Source: Chionis minor (taxonomy: Eukaryota; Chordata; Aves; Charadriiformes; Chionididae). Taken from it: a DNA stretch of 64,000 nt. Shown in pieces: positions 46,947 through 59,640 of the stretch (position 1 is the stretch's first letter; each line of letters starts with the position of its first letter). The translations under genes were made by a program, and so were the position numbers. The notes beneath the pieces are model-generated. The model saw only the letters and a program-made list of their open reading frames with translations. It searched no databases and was not told the DNA's origin. The stretch is from assembly GCA_013398295.1 (NCBI GenBank), contig VZSF01007302.1, positions 432,543 through 496,542 of the forward strand, given 5' to 3'.

Positions 46947-49900
46947 TTAATAAAGATAAATCTGGAGACACAGAAGCCCAACAGGTACATTCATAGAATT
47001 TAAAAGGTATCAAAATTATGTGGTTTAGGAGTGAGAAGAACAGAAGGATGCTCAACTCATTTTTAACTATAAGGTTGTCCTCACAGCTGCTGTGTTTCAT
47101 TCTGACACATTCCATGTCTTGATAAAGCTGTCTGAAAATTGGTTCCAACAATGTACAGGAAAACCTGCGGTTGGTAGCAATGTTGTTTATGGACAGAAGC
47201 CACTCTATTCCACAACAATTTTGGTTAACTTGCAACAGATTTACAAGGATAGACAGGATTTTTGCTGCACAGTGATTGCTTCCAGAAATGAACTTTCAGC
47301 TTCATCTTTTTTGAGCATTACCCTATAGCCCTTCTGAACCAAAAGAGCTAGTAATCCATTTCTCTTATTTGGAGTGAAAAAGGTTCTCTCTATTAACCAT
47401 CACTATCTAACAGTATGGAAATTTCCTAACAAATGAAAATGCATTGAAATGTCAGAAACCATATTAGTTCAACTACAACAACAAATACAATTGCTGTTGA
47501 TTTCCTGAATTTGTAGCTGTCTTTTTTGTTTTCTTTAAAAGCTTACTTGCCTGAAGGAACTCCTGAATTTTTTTTTCCTTTAAAAAAAAAAAAAAAGACC
47601 CAAATTGAAAAGCTGCTAAATATAAATGATATTTCACAATGCACTGCATTAAAAAAAGTGTGATATTGTACAGTACCAAAGTGTTTTAAGTGTCAGACAT
47701 GGATGATTTGGGAAATTATGTGCTGCAAAATTACTGCAAGGTTTTATAGAATTACTGTAGTGACATGTTAAACTTGCCAAGAAAATCCTACTCACAAACA
47801 CTTGCACATTGTCGTGTTTGAACAATGATCTATTAATAATATTTCCATATAATATTTTCATGTGATTAGGCTTAAACACATGAGAGGGAGAAATGAGAGA
47901 TTATATGCAGTTGTACCTTGAGGTGCTTTCTTGACTCACATCATCTTCTATTTGGACAGGGTTTTAAAAAAACGACACTGATTTTGAAAACCCACCTTGT
48001 ACTATACACATATTAAAATTCTTTTAAGTGTTTCAAAGCACTCACCTTTCAAAATCAGGTCTTTATGAGCAAGTTCAAATTCTACAGGCAAAAACTGCAA
48101 TGCCTACAGTGTCTTTTGGAGGTATTGATCAGGATTCTTATGCAATTTTCCTGTATTTCTGATGGAAAGGAATAAGTAGCAGGTCTATAGGATGAATAAC
48201 AATGTTTTATGTATCTATACTGTAACATCTTCCCTCTTGGTTTAATTTCCAAATAAATTTTCAAATACAGATCCCTCTATCTACCTCAAATGAAAAGTTG
48301 CTACCTTTAGAGTGAATCATTGACAGTTTACCAGAGCAGAGTTGTCCTGAGAAGTAAGCATTTGAGTGGTTTCCATCCTTCCCAGATGTGCACCCGTTTG
48401 TCATTCTAATCCTCTATTTCTCTTGAGCTGGCAGCTCAAAATGTCAGCCCGATGATTTGAAGTAAATATAACTGACTGACAAGATTTTCACTGTATTTCC
48501 AAGTATTGCAATCCCTTTTGGATGAATAATCCTTAATTTGGTGGGCAACTAGTCTAAGAATGACATAGTTATGGTGAACTATTTACCAACTAAATAAAAT
48601 GTTTTTGAAGGAAAAAATAAATAGCTTGGAAATTTACAGGCAACAAATCTAATTTACAATCACTCTCACATAAAAGTAGTGCAATTCATTCAGAATCAGT
48701 TTTGTTTATCCAGCTGGTCACCTTCTCATTTATAATTGCATAGATCACCAAGAAGCCTTGACTATAGGATGGAAAATAATGGCAGCCAACATCCCAGGAA
48801 ATGTTTCAGGATTAGGAAAAAATGTCCATGCTGCATCTGGGCAAAACCAAGACTTTTTGCAAGTTTTTCATTGAAAGCCAAAAGGAAAAGATCTGCCTGA
48901 GAAAAGCCAGTAGTATGGTGGTTGTGACCCTTACCCAGAAGCATCAAAGGGACTTTAGGAACTAAGACAAGGGTCTTCCAAAAGTCACTCATTCCTCCTA
49001 TGTCAGTTCCTATTCTCAAGGTTATAGAGAAAGTCCATGGAATAAATTGGAATGGGTCCCCACATCATTTTGTTGTTATCAGCCACCCTACCAAGGACCA
49101 TCCGTTCTGTCATATGAGCTAGCCAGCATTTCGCTTCAATACGCTGAATTATGCGTCTGTGTTTAAGGTATTCATTAAGAATTTGTCTGGACTCGACTCC
49201 CTGAGCTTTCATTTCTTTGAGTTTCCCTGAACAGACTAAGACTCAGTGTTAATCTTCTACTCAGACTACTTCTTCTTCTAAGACTTCTACTCTGTGAAGA
49301 AAATAGATGCAGAGTCCTGCCCAACTGGTCAAAGAACTCATCCACTGGACTCTAACTCCCACGAAATATGCACTGACGTCTTTTTTGAGACTATGTGATT
49401 TAAAGAACAGAGGAGTTGTTAATGAACCTGGAACTTATAGAATCATCAATCTTCTTTGGCCAAAATTTGCTTTCTGAGTCATGATAAGGGGCAATATGAT
49501 TCATAGGAGTCTCTTCTTATGATTTATACCTCATTGTAGGCAGTTTGTCATACAAGAACTCTCTATAGAGAAAATGGAGATGTGAGTAAAGTTGAAATAT
49601 AACATCCGGAACCAATCAAGAACGTTTGGATAAATTACTTTGATTGACAGCCACCTGGTTAGTTGATAAAAAAAATCACCATTTTCCACAGAAAGCAGTC
49701 CTTATCAAGAGTGCTTCCAGCTGAAAATGTCTGGCAAGCCCCATTCACCACCACAGTGTTGTTAACACATGACAGAGTAATCCATCTTACAAATGAGCAC
49801 CATTTCATCCTGTGATGCGAAAGCAAGTGCATGTGTTTAAGTTTTCAGTCTTATAAACCAGAATCCTCCTTTCCTTCCACGCAGAGTACTAATGGTTCAC

Positions 49901-52511
49901 CTATCAAATCTAGTATTTCAAAATCTGCACAAACCTTTTACTTAGAGTATGTATATATTTCCCTTCTGTTCTATCTACTAAACTTTGATTCATCTGCTCA
50001 ACTTTCTAATATTTTATTCCCACACTATTATAGACCTTTGAATGTTAGTTACGCCATGAGATGAATGGTGAGCCCAATTAAGAAAATTCACATTCCAGTC
50101 AGCTGTTTTCCTCTCTTTTTTTGGTAGCTTGTTTGTCTAGTGGTGATTAAGGTTGCAGTTCCACTCATTAGTGAAGTGTATTAAATGGTAATATCAATAA
50201 CTGACAACAGCACTGCAGTAGGACTGACTGTTCCACAAATCTATAAAAACATGCCAAACAAAGCTTTCTGAACATCGTGCCTCCAGGCATGGTGGAAATT
50301 TTTCCTCCCTGCTTCCTAGCCTGGCTCATGATCAATGTAAGGGATATAACAAGAGAGTGCCTGTTAAACACAGTAGCACTATGCTCTGTGCTTTCAAGTA
50401 AAACTGCCTTACACTCAGAGGTGCCAGGATAAGTTTACTTGTTTTTTGGGTTTTTTTTTTGCGGGGGGGGAATTAAAAAGAAAACAACTCTCACACCTGC
50501 TCTACATGAATTGCCTCATGAACCATCTCTGACAAATTCTCAGAGGTCAGGGTTCTGATATATACATAAAGAAGTCTTGTACTCTTAGAAATTATACTCA
50601 GAATTTTGTTGTAATACTGAGGTATCAGCCTGAGGCATTTTTCACTTTGGGGACCTGCTGTGACAGATGAGTAACTGCCCTTACCATAAAGACCTTTTAA
50701 GACATAACAGATGGATGAAATAAAAGGGAGTTGGAGATGGCACTGGGAGAAACAAGTGCAGAGGGTAAGATTACAAAATTAATGGGATATTTTAGCCCAG
50801 AAGAGGAACATTTTCAAAACCTGCTTGAAAAAGTAATCACAACTTACCATTAACCTACTTATTACTAGGCAGCTGTGTAATGGGAAAATCTTACTGAAAA
50901 AGAAATTTGTGTGTGCCTATACGTGTGTGGGCAGGGGATAGCTTAGTTCTTTGAAGAAATATGGGACATGCAATCATGTTGTTTGCCTGCGTGTAGTTTA
51001 ATCCATTTTCATGCAATAGTGGCCAATTTCAGACAAGTTCAATGAAGTATCAGAATCTCAAAGACATTACATTCCAACACAAAAAAGATCAGCATGACAT
51101 GCAATGTGGGAATTGCAGATAGCCCCAGTGTCATTTCTTTCGTGTCAGTGGTGAAGAGTTGAGACAATCCCTATGGGTGCCTAGCCAGCTGGCTAACCAG
51201 CGCCATCACCTCTTGATCTTCTGCTCAAAAAGGTCAGTAGGAGATGCTTGAGAGTCAATGAAGGTAGTGAGGGAGTTTGAAAAGACAGAAGACAAGGAAG
51301 GGTATTGATCTAGAGATGAGAGACATGAGAGATAGGGTATTATAATAGACGTGAAAAGGTAGACAGGACTCTGAAGAGGAATTTAGTAGTGTCATCGTGA
51401 TCAATTTGGAGTGAATTGTAGGGAATCTGAGGGTGTTACATTTCAACATCCACTGCCATGGGAGACCAAACCTCACGCTTTGCTTCTCAGTTTCGATGAC
51501 AACTTCAAATGTTGTACCGTTTTAAAAGTCCTAAGAGACAATGGATCACTCTGTGCTTGTGCTGCAAGTCTGGGTTGCCTTGAAAACATTACTCTTTTTC
51601 CCGAAGAGAAGGAGTAATCAAACACACTGTTCCTGTCCTAAGTCCACTTTGTTCCAAAGTCCTCTCGTATCCTCGTCACTGAGCGGCACTATACATGAGC
51701 ATCCCGTGTTCAGAAAAAGCATTCTTATTAGTCTGCCACAGCATAAAGTACATATCTCTACAGAAAATATTACCAGGCCATTGTGTCAACACCACAAGTT
51801 CTAAGAGCAATTTTCCAAGGTTAGTAGGCTTCAGTTTCTCAAATCCGTGAGACTCATAAATTTCCTGTTAATGACTGTTCAGTAGTGTAACAGCTCTTGG
51901 TTTCAGGAAGCATTTCTCGACCTTATATTACATTATTCTATTCATTCTAACAGCTTGTCCTTTTACATGACTGAATTGTCCTAACAGTCAGGAGAGAAGG
52001 CAGGTGTAAAATATTTGGTTGTCATTACTGTGCTGAGTTCCCTTTAAGAAATTCTCTACTTAAGAAAATTAGGAAACTTAAGAGATCAGCTGATCACCAC
52101 CCCCCTCACAAATCAAGACCATTAAACCAAAACCCTTTGTAAGAAGAAAAGAAAAAAACCTGCAGATAACTCTACAGAGGTGTGCAAGACGAGCTGTAAT
52201 GTCTCTTCAGTAAATGATGAGTTGGATATCTCTGGGCTGAGGATAGCAAAACTGGAGAACATTTATCACATGATTATTTTCAGCTAACTTGCTTGCATTC
52301 AAAAGCTGGTCCCTTTGAGCTATGATTTTCTTCCCCAGAGCGTACCCATCCTCTTTCCCCTTCCAAAGCCACTGCAGGATCCATCAGCCTTGAGCAACGC
52401 AAGACTCTACTGGATTCTGTTTCAGGAGCTCCTTCCTGAAAATCTCAAAACTGTGACACTTATTTCCACAACAATTCCATTCATCTCTGGCCTTTGGAGA
52501 TGTAAAAAATT
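46947..52511. other. No gene recognised; 5.6 kb unique sequence
   Basis: Contains short homopolymers (A and T near 47575-47596, T and G near 50450-50470). Open frames are short and without domains. No repeat family was recognised. Confidence 0.6.
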
Positions 52512-52590
52512 AGAATAAAGGAATAGTTTAGGTTGAAAGGTCCCTCTGGAGGTCACCTGGTCCAACCTCCCTGCTCCAAAAGGGTTAAAG
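52512..52590 (-). mobile_element. CR1 LINE, 79-bp 3' end
   Basis: The plus strand reads as the antisense 3' terminus: AGAATAAAGGAATAGTTTAG, GGTTGAAAGGTCCCTCTGGA, then GGTCACCTGGTCCAACCTCC and CTGCTCCAAAAGGG. Only the UTR end is kept. The octamer tail is almost eroded. Confidence 0.88.
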
Positions 52591-54337
52591 CTTTGAAGTG
52601 AAAGCAAAACTGAAAGTACAATGATCTTCTCCCAGTGCCCTGTTGTAGGACTGCATCTCAACTCCAAAATATATATGCTGAAGAAAGAACAATGTAGCTA
52701 ATAATTGGAATGGTTAATGTTGACCAAAAATCCCTGAGCTGAGATCCTAGAACTAATACTTGCATGGACTATGCTTCTCTCTGTTTCCGACCCACAGGTC
52801 TTCTAGTCCTCTGTGTCTTTTGTAAAACAGTTACAAATTTTAATCCCATTAGTCTGGTCCATGCTACCTTCCACTGCAAACAACTGGACTGTTATTTGCA
52901 TGCATTTCATGCCCTCCCTCTTCCCACTCCATTTGGTTTTGAGTGTGGAGGCCTATTACTGACTTCAATAAGAAGAGCATTCATCTTTTAATTTAGATGA
53001 ATTCTTTTTTAATTACTTACACGTTTTCCCATGTTACTAGAGAGGGGATATTTTGCCAGAATTAAAAGATTCTTGACACTGCTCAAGTACAGTTTTGTCA
53101 GTGAAACTATCTAGGGAGTTACTTAAATATCTTCAGAATTGATGACAACATTTCCAAAGTTTAGCTCTTATAACAGAAGTGACTACATTGTTTGTCACAA
53201 AAGGAGAATTACATGTGTTAAGCAACTAAAAGACTTCCTTATTTTTAGAAATGAATAATATTTTAGGTGTTGCTATGGAAGCAGCTTTGAATGTGATCAG
53301 AATGGGATAATACAAGACTTAAAATATACTTGCAGAAAATTGCCTACTCACTCTTTGAGCACCCTAAAGACCTCAGGGTATTTATAAGACGACATAAACT
53401 ATAAACATAACTGGAGTCATTACATAACTCAAATCAGTTGAAATAATTTCGGAAATGGATCCTGAGATTTGTAGTGATGAGGTATATTCTTGAAACTGTA
53501 ACATGCACTGTAAGCAGTAAGACATTGTTTCTGGAGGGAACGTAACCTTATTGAGTAGAAATCCTCCTGTGGAGCAAGACATGTCCTGCAGAACAGAAAA
53601 CACAATGGTACTCACTTTTTTACAGTTGTGGGTAAAAAATAAACAGCGACATAAGATTATGGGTCCAGTTATACTTTCAGCAAACTCCTCCTAGTTGAAT
53701 GTATAAAGAGCGAGATATCCGCCAAAAGCTTAAGACCTTCAGGCAATACGTGTAGGGTCAAAAAGTCCCCCACATGCTACCAGTGTGGTGTGTCTCACAG
53801 CATTAGGCACTTTATCTTTCTACTAAATGACAAATTATTGCTAGGTAATTCACTAAAAGTACCAGCCTGAATCTATTCAACTAGTAAAGATGTAAGTATC
53901 ACCAACATATATAAAGAAATGCTCCAAGGTGAATGCTTGGAGCTTCCACTGAAAATGAGGTGAGGTCCATAGGAAACAAACTGGTCCATCTTTTGTCTGG
54001 GTAAAACCTACCGCAAGGCCACCTATCCGGCCAAACACTAAGAAGAGCTAGTTATGTTGTTTCTCATTTTCCCACTAACCCTTAGCCCTGGGGATGGAAG
54101 TCCACAGGCAGAAAGGTGAAAATGGAGACATCAAATGTATTGTTTCTTCCTGTCACGATGTGGAATTTCCTCTTGAGTAAAAGGTACACAAGTTACTGAG
54201 ACCTTTATACTTCTGCAAATCCTTTCCCCTTTGCTCCTGTAAGGGAATTTGGAAGGCTGAATACGGAGAAAAGTTTTGAACTCTTAGGTAGACGTTTTCA
54301 AAACTGATTTCACAGGGGCATAATTCGGCCCACAATT

Positions 54338-54360
54338 GGGGGTGGAGGGGGGGTGGGGGG
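54338..54360 (+). other. G-quadruplex-capable tract (plus strand)
   Basis: GGGGG-TGGA-GGGGGGG-T-GGGGGG is a strong G4 pattern if the seven-G run supplies two of the four runs. Upstream and downstream sequence is ordinary. Confidence 0.75.
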
Positions 54361-54842
54361 AAGAGATAATTCTCCTGTGTATTTAACCTTTTTGTGCTTA
54401 TGAAAATCTGTGATAGTTGAATAAAAAGTGGGAGCAAAATACCCTGGTACTGATTGGCATAGGTATAAATGATTCCTGAAGGTAGAAAGTAGTGCTGAAC
54501 TAATGGATTGGAGTCCACTAAGAACACACATTAATGTGAGTTTCTTGATTGCACTTGATGCACTACAATCACCTTTACAGTTGACAGCAGCAACACTTGA
54601 GAGTTGTCAGACAGCCCAGATCCCATCTAGAAAAGAGAAGGGCAAGAGAATTTGTCAGTCTATTCAGGCTCAGATGAACTTCCAGTAAGCAGCTGCACTC
54701 TATAACTTCCAAGAAACCTTTATAATTGGAGTATTTCTAGTAAATATTTCTAGTTCCTCAAGATTGGTTGCAAATTATGAACATTTTCTTAGAAGAACAG
54801 TGCACCTCTTCTGTTCATGCCTGGGAACTTAAAAGCAGTGTG

Positions 54843-54933
54843 CAAAAAAAACCCCAAAACAAAACAAATAACCAAACAAATAAAACTACCACAAAAACCT
54901 CAAAAAAATAAACCAAACCAAAAAAAAAAAAAA
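54843..54933 (+). repeat. A/C-only low-complexity tract, (CAAA)n-like
   Basis: About 90 bases are built almost only from A with interspersed C (ACCCCAAAACAAAACAAATA and similar), with almost no G and few T. It runs straight into the gap and resumes after it (CCCACAAAGAAACCCAAACC). The strand asymmetry is extreme, and this kind of tract often breaks assemblies. Confidence 0.9.
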
Positions 54934-54961
54934 NNNNNNNNNNNNNNNNNNNNNNNNNNNN
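54934..54961. other. Assembly gap, 28 Ns
   Basis: Twenty-eight unknown bases sit inside the A/C-rich tract. The true length is not known from the sequence, and any frame translated across it is meaningless. Confidence 0.99.
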
Positions 54962-57959
54962 CCCACAAAGAAACCCAAACCCACAATAAAACCCAGGAAA
55001 AGACTGCTTCTGTAATTCACCTTAAAATTTTAAAATATTTTTTCAAGCAGAGAAACACCTGATAATTCAGGGTAGGATTCCCATTAATGGTCAAGATACC
55101 CAAATTTAAGACTGCAGGTTAACGAACATGAATGTAGGTGCCTCTCTGTGCACTAGGTGTTTGTTTAAAGCAGATTTAATCAACTTAAGTAAGCGGGGCT
55201 TAAAGAGTATAAACTTTCCAGGGCCTAAGCCTATGAATTCAGAATCTTTTTTGAGGTCCTGGAAAAGGCAAGTAAACAGCATCACTTTGGATGATTAAAT
55301 CTAACAGTTAATACAGTAAATCCATTAACAATACCACAGAAGCTCTTCAGGGCATGAACTGACTCCCATTTCGTGTATGTGTGGGACCTAGTGTTTTGAG
55401 ATCTTCTTAGCAGGTTTTAGATCTGATTATAAAGAACCCAAAGATAATGATAACACTGATTCATTTATGTCCTTGTCACCCACATCCTTAAAACACTCCT
55501 GGATTATTACTGTGTCTACTTCTCTATCTAAATGTTCTCCAAACCTGACAGCATGAATGAACCTTTCAAGTATAAAAATGGAAATGATGAAACAATTTTC
55601 TCTGGAACAGGCAGTAACAATTATATATATTTTTGGTCCCACTACATTGCCAGATTAAAAGACGTAACTATATTTATCATTACCCATGAAGCATCTGAAG
55701 TATTTCACTGAATGAGACTGAAAAAATGTAGAAAATGTAGGAAGGAATATGTGAAAGGAAAAAACAGATGAGGTATAGAAAGAAGTGATTGACAAAACAT
55801 CCTGCTTACCTAAAACAACAGATGCAAGGGAATACAGGGAAAGAGTCTAATAATTGAAGATTTTAGAATTATACAGCAAATTATGTCTAACTAAAGAAAA
55901 AAATACTGTATTGTCAGGGGCATGGATACATATCCTAATAGAACATTCCATCTCTAAATGTTGTGTTTAGCTGTTGGCCTTCTGTGAACTCTCTCCAGCT
56001 TGTTGGCATTTAATGCCTTTCGCCCTACAAGCTTTCAGAAGCAGGATCACACAGACATTCATTTAAGCTTTTGTCAATAGTGCTGCAGTAATTTATTGAC
56101 GAAACATGATTTGGGATTCAGAGCCTGGGTCATCCAACAATTTGCAACACTGCAGTGAGTTAATCCAGCCAGTTATTTTACGATTTTAAGAACAGGTTAT
56201 GCAAATCTGCCAAGAATGGGTTCAGTAACCCTTCCTGCCTGATGAGAAGGGACAAAGAAGGCAAATTCTTGTGATCCTCCTAGTTTTAGTGTGCGGAATG
56301 AACAGCAACAACAACAAAAAATCCTGGTTTGCTGCAGACCATTGCTTTCCTCTTTTACACTTTAATTTTTTCTTTTCCTCCAGTAAGGGTTGGATTTTTT
56401 GCATTTTGAGTGCATGAAAAAACAACATGAAATCCACACAAAATCTTCATGTTTCATCTACTCCACTTGAAATCACCTATAAATAACAACTCCCTGCTGT
56501 TAACTTATGCAAAAGTGAAGCCCCTTATTCTGGGGTTTTGAAATTCAGCATACCTTGATTCACTATCACTCATGCCCCCACCCCTACAGAACAACTATTA
56601 TATGCTCCCTGTTGGAGAAACTGGCGGGAAAAGACCTAAATAACCCATACTAGTTCAGTGCTTATCCTCTTGGCTCCAGTTTGCTTGGGACATAATAGTT
56701 ATGAATGCAAAAAATTTTAGAATAACTATTATTCAGAGTTAAAAAGGAAAAACAATACAATCTAATTTCCAGAATTATTCTTTGTACAGGTATTTGCCCT
56801 GATTTGTGTTAATGCAGTGAATTTTTTGTTTTCTGCCTGGATTTATTGATTTCTTTATTCTTCATTAGAACATCTGTTTATTCAAGGCCTGTACAAAACA
56901 AATAGACCTATCTTCTCTCACTTAATACCTTTTTTGTTCATTTGGTCTTCTTCCATTGCATTTGCTGTTTAAAACAGAAGGGGAGGAATAAAAATCTGAA
57001 GAGAGAAACAAATACTAATTAGGGTAGCAAAAAAAACCAAACCAAAAACATTAAATAAGAATCTGTTTGAAGACAAAGCAAGCTTTTTCTCACCAGACAA
57101 GGAAAAAGCAGGTGAGCACTTAAATGCTCTTTTAATACTCCAGAGAAAACTGATTTCAAACCCTTCTCCAGTCTTCCATCTCCACATGTATTACACCTCC
57201 CTTGTAACTAGGTAAATTCAAGAATAATAAGCTCAAATCCCATGTTTGCCTCAAATTTGGACATCGTTCTGGCATAGTGGCCTGACAGGAGAAAACTATC
57301 CATGACCACCTCTTCACCTCCCCCGTACTGGCACTCCTGTTTCTGCAGCCAGACAGAGGAACTGGTTCAGAAGAAAGAAACATACACACAAAAAGCTAAT
57401 TAGTTTCCAGCTGATAAGATCTCTAATCTCTTTCTTTGTGCAACCATGTGAATGCTAGTATAGCATAAAAGCTCCATGCAGAGTGCCAGCTTGTGCTGGA
57501 TTGAAGTGGCTGTGTACCTACAGCTTGAGAATTGCATTGGTCTGTTTTTGAGAAATACTGCTACATCTCATGGTTTGTTACCTGCAAAGGATTATGAAAC
57601 TCCCTGGTGGGGGGTGTTGCAGAAGAACAATTTCTTTTATAAATCAGTACTCATTTTCAGCTTCTTTTCCCTCTTCCTTTATTCCTTGCTGAGCAAATAT
57701 TGTATGACTGTCCCATGAGATGTATACATAATATTTCTGACCTGAAATCTTCAAGATAATCCAGTGCCCGCTGCTCGATGTGTTTCCAGCACCACACACA
57801 ATGGGCGGACGGGTGTTTTCATAGGTGAAGAAGTCTTCAGCAGCTGTTAATTGCTTAATAGAAAGTATCCTTGATGCTAGCGAATTTGTTGCTCGTGATC
57901 TAGAAAATTTCATCCTATATGACCAGGGTCATTACAGAATTGGTGAACTTATTTTGTTT

Positions 57960-59640
57960 TCCTGTTTAATTGATTTCACAGAGGCTTTACCTGTGTGCCT
58001 CAACACCTCCACCCTCTTTTCCCTGTTTTTATATTTTCCTACAAAACATGCCTTTAGTTTTTCAACTTCACACTTTCAAAACTCTCCCATCAAAACTTTC
58101 CCTTCCTTCTTCATCCGAAAAACCAAATCAGTCATTTGCACACTTCCTACCAGCCTTGCTTTTTTTCTGTGTTTATTCTATGATCCTGGCTCTGACTTTA
58201 GGCTGCAACTGTGTTCTTGTTTTTTCCTTGACAGTGCAAGAATTTTTTTCTTTTATTAAATTAAAAAAACAGCCCATAGTATCCATTTTCATTTCCAGCT
58301 ACTATTGTTTCCCCCTTTCTTTGTCTGCAGTTGCCGCCTGTAGTTCCTCTCCCTTAATTCCATTTTAGCCTCCCTCACCTCTGTTTTTGCTTCATGCTCA
58401 CTTCAGTCACCATTCTCACCACTATGACTCATATCTCCTTAACCAAAAATCAAAATCCACATATTCTCTCCTCTCTCTTGACCTGTCAGCCATCTTCTCT
58501 ACAGCTGATCAGGCACTTCTTCAAGATTTCCCTTCCTAAGACCCATGAGTTTTTCTTTTCCCATCCTTCTCTGATTTCATCAGGCACTTCTCATTTCTTT
58601 CAGAGGTTCATTGTTCACTCTCTTTCTGCTCTTTTATGATAGTTATGCCCTCACTTTCCCAGATAACTCAGGGTGTCCAGGTAGATTCCCGAACTCTACA
58701 GTCTGAATACCTGTATCCTAGATGTCAATGCAGTCAGGTTAATCAAATCCCTTCCATGGTCTCTGTTTTTTGAGTAAGTCTTGCTTGAGGCTTAAAACCC
58801 AAAAGGGCTGCAGCAGAGTCCTTAGTCTTTTCACTAAATCATTGCACTATTTTCTTTGTCAGCCACTAAATAAATATCACTATCACACTGATCCATCAAT
58901 CCATTGAACTGGAATCTCCATCAACATAGGAATATTTCATCTCTAAATTCGTCTGATCATCTTTGAAGATGTTATCTTTTATGTGTCCAAGAAACTCTTA
59001 CTCAAGTTCTCAACCTCTCACAGACTGATTTCCACTGTATTTTTCCTTTGTTGTTGATCTCACATTAAACCCAGCAGAGGCTGCTTTCTCTTTCACTCCA
59101 CAACAACATCTCACTACCTCCCATGTCCTCTCACCTGACGTTTGTTTCTAATGCCTTTTATGAAGCTCACCCATCTTCTTCCATTTACTAACAAGCTGTT
59201 AACTCCAAACTAAATTAGTTAGATCACTCTCAATGACCCTATTATTTAATTGCCAGCGGCTTTTTTACTCTGCCTGTTCTCCCTGTCTCTGCTGAGATGG
59301 GCTTCTTACTCATAATAGTAAAGCTATCTTGTTGCTCACCTTCATATCTCTCTTTACATCTTTTCTTTACCAAATGCCTCAACCGGTCAGTGGGTTCTGT
59401 GCTCATGAAACTGCCCATTGTGGTGACCAATGTTATATCATTGGTTCCTTCTGTTCTCTGCTTCTCTATCTACATCCAGCCTTATTTTTGTGTCTTACAC
59501 TTTGTTGAAAGTTCCTTCAGTAAGACATGATATTTTCTTCTCTATTTTCCACTTTAGAGTTCTCTGTGTTTCTCCAATATGCCACAGGATTTGTCAAAAT
59601 CACAAAAATCCTATGGATAACTGAGCTTTTGTGTCTTGTC
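57960..59640 (+). mobile_element. Possible ancient L2/CR1-type LINE, heavily decayed
   Basis: About 1.7 kb of the plus strand is strongly pyrimidine-rich (CTCTTCTCC-type text), like the coding strand of L2-family LINEs in other amniotes. At 58477-58512 one frame reads LDLSAIFSTADQ, matching the RT motif A pattern LDLSAxFDTxD but with the first catalytic aspartate changed. Near 58990-59020 another frame reads TQVLNLSQTDF, reminiscent of the TLxQxLxxSRxDY block found C-terminal to the polymerase. The two fall in the expected order. No long frame, 3' tail or octamer was seen. The alternative is simply a pyrimidine-biased unique region with chance matches. Confidence 0.35.

Larger units (their letters stand above)
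52591..57959. other. No gene recognised; 5.4 kb, includes an assembly gap
   Basis: Unique sequence with a G-rich tract at 54338 and an A/C-only tract containing a run of Ns (both listed separately). No coding region or repeat family recognised. Confidence 0.6.

Noticed and set aside
54817..55062. Lysine and glutamine-rich frame across the gap
   Set aside because: It spans 28 Ns and an A/C simple tract, so its translation is meaningless.
57825..58368. Overlapping plus-strand frames of 132 and 144 codons
   Set aside because: They are both produced by the pyrimidine bias (F, S, L, P-rich in two frames at once), so they do not indicate a gene.
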